Origin: Candidatus Dormiibacterota bacterium
GTDB taxonomy: Bacteria; Chloroflexota; Dormibacteria; Aeolococcales; Aeolococcaceae
NCBI GenBank assembly: GCA_003153215.1
Contig: PLXL01000122.1
Span: 477-14,597, forward strand
Direction: 5' to 3'
Length of the DNA stretch: 14,121 nt
The number at the start of each line of letters is the position of its first letter. The first letter of the stretch is position 1. Under the pieces are notes generated by a model that saw only the letters and a list, made by a program, of their open reading frames with translations, did not search any database and was not told the origin of the DNA. The position numbers and the translations under genes were made by a program. Positions 13,459 through 14,121 of this stretch are shown here, in pieces.

Positions 13459-14121
13459 CTACGTGGAAACACTTGTTTTCAATGCATCGCAGACGTGCTG
13501 GACGTGTTCTCGCATTGCTTCGGCGGCTGCGACCGCGTCATGGCGTGCAATAGCTGCCGCGATTCGGTGTAGATCGCGAACAGTCCTCTCACGCATGTCC
13601 GGAATGGGATTGGTGAGCGTTCTACTGGTGCGCGCGAACTCCTCCAAGCTGTCCATGAACCGCAACAGGAAAGAGTTGTTGGCGAGGCGGCGAACCTCAG
13701 AGTGGAACGCCAAGTCCACCTCGAGGAAGCCGGGAGGATCATTCACATGCGCGGCGGCTTCGGCCACGAGTTCGCGGAGGCGTAGGACGTCAGGCTCGTC
13801 GGCACGATCGGCGGCTAGTTGGGCTAGTCCCGGCTCGAGCACTAATCGCGCCTCAGCTACCTGAGCCAAGGAGGTGTGATCCATCGACACCGCGAATTGG
13901 AGGGGCTGTATGAGCGATGCCAGATCTAGTGGAGCTACGAAGACGCCGGCCCCGTGGCGGATTTCCAAGACGTTCATTGATGCCAAACTTCGCAGCGCTT
14001 CACGAACAACTGTCCGGCTAATGCCTAATTGTTCGGCCAGAGTGCGCTCCGCCGGGAGCTGGTCTCCGGGTGCCAGGCTGCCTTCGGTGATCAAGGCAAG
14101 GATGCGGTCGCGTACGCGCTG
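13459..14121 (-). CDS. FCD-domain GntR-family transcriptional regulator (partial, N-terminus off the right edge)
   Basis: FadR-type regulator, likely a repressor of this operon that responds to a carboxylate substrate or intermediate. 220 residues are visible and the frame is open through the window edge; the first visible residues (QRVRDRILALITEG) are the usual first helix, so only a short N-terminus is missing, and the TTG at 14094 is not the real start. The winged-helix segment is clear: PGDQLPAERTLAEQLGISRTVVREALRSL, then the wing RHGAGVFV. The FCD domain carries the metal-binding set D136 and H140 (VDLAFH), H185 (DLHRIAAAI) and H206 (REHVQHV), visible numbering; in this family the metal helps to bind organic acid ligands. 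It is the first gene seen of the operon, six bases before the permease, which suggests autoregulation. Confidence 0.92.
   Translation of the reverse strand, partial: QRVRDRILALITEGSLAPGDQLPAERTLAEQLGISRTVVREALRSLASMNVLEIRHGAGVFVAPLDLASLIQPLQFAVSMDHTSLAQVAEARLVLEPGLAQLAADRADEPDVLRLRELVAEAAAHVNDPPGFLEVDLAFHSEVRRLANNSFLLRFMDSLEEFARTSRTLTNPIPDMRERTVRDLHRIAAAIARHDAVAAAEAMREHVQHVCDALKTSVST

Overview
This is a high-GC bacterial window in which every gene I can support lies on the minus strand, so transcription runs from the right edge (14121) to the left edge (1). An actinobacterium, or a similar high-GC Gram-positive-type lineage, is suggested by the lipoprotein signal of the solute-binding protein, its Ser/Thr/Gly-rich linker after the lipobox, the frequent GTG/TTG starts and the Shine-Dalgarno-led compact operons. 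This is inference; there is no taxonomic marker such as rRNA. I found no tRNA, IS element, CRISPR array or phage gene.

Layout in transcription order. (1) 14121-10433: an FCD-type GntR regulator cut by the right edge, then a ribose/fructose-type ABC importer: permease, lipoprotein binding protein, and an ATPase with only one nucleotide-binding domain. A stem-loop separates the last two. (2) 10429-8789: a CocE/X-Pro-dipeptidyl-peptidase-type serine hydrolase, 3 nt after the ATPase. (3) After a 260-nt gap, 8528-4414: a BKACE (DUF849) beta-keto acid cleavage enzyme, an M24 'pita-bread' metallohydrolase, and the alpha and beta subunits of a thiamine-diphosphate E1 2-oxoacid dehydrogenase, packed with gaps of 3 and 10 nt and an 8-nt overlap. 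(4) 4337-1815: an FMN-dependent 2-hydroxyacid dehydrogenase, an unrecognised 74-residue protein and an SDR oxidoreductase. (5) A non-coding stretch (1340-1814) with nested hairpins and a 12-bp palindrome. (6) 1339-1: 2-keto-3-deoxy-phosphogluconate aldolase overlapping by one base with a PfkB-type 2-keto-3-deoxygluconate kinase that runs off the left edge.

Reading: a regulated uptake-and-catabolism locus for an unidentified small carbon compound. A plausible flow is import by the ABC system, cleavage of an ester or amide by the CocE-type hydrolase and/or the M24 enzyme, oxidation of a hydroxyl by the SDR or FMN enzyme to an oxo acid, and decarboxylation or carbon-carbon cleavage by E1 and BKACE. 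The KDG kinase/KDPG aldolase pair would feed pyruvate and glyceraldehyde-3-phosphate to central metabolism, but it sits behind a 475-nt gap, looks GC-richer, and may be a separate unit. The combination matches no named pathway that I know. The E1 alpha subunit is the oddest protein: its Mg-ThDP motif is GEA instead of GDG, and no E2 or E3 gene is in view.
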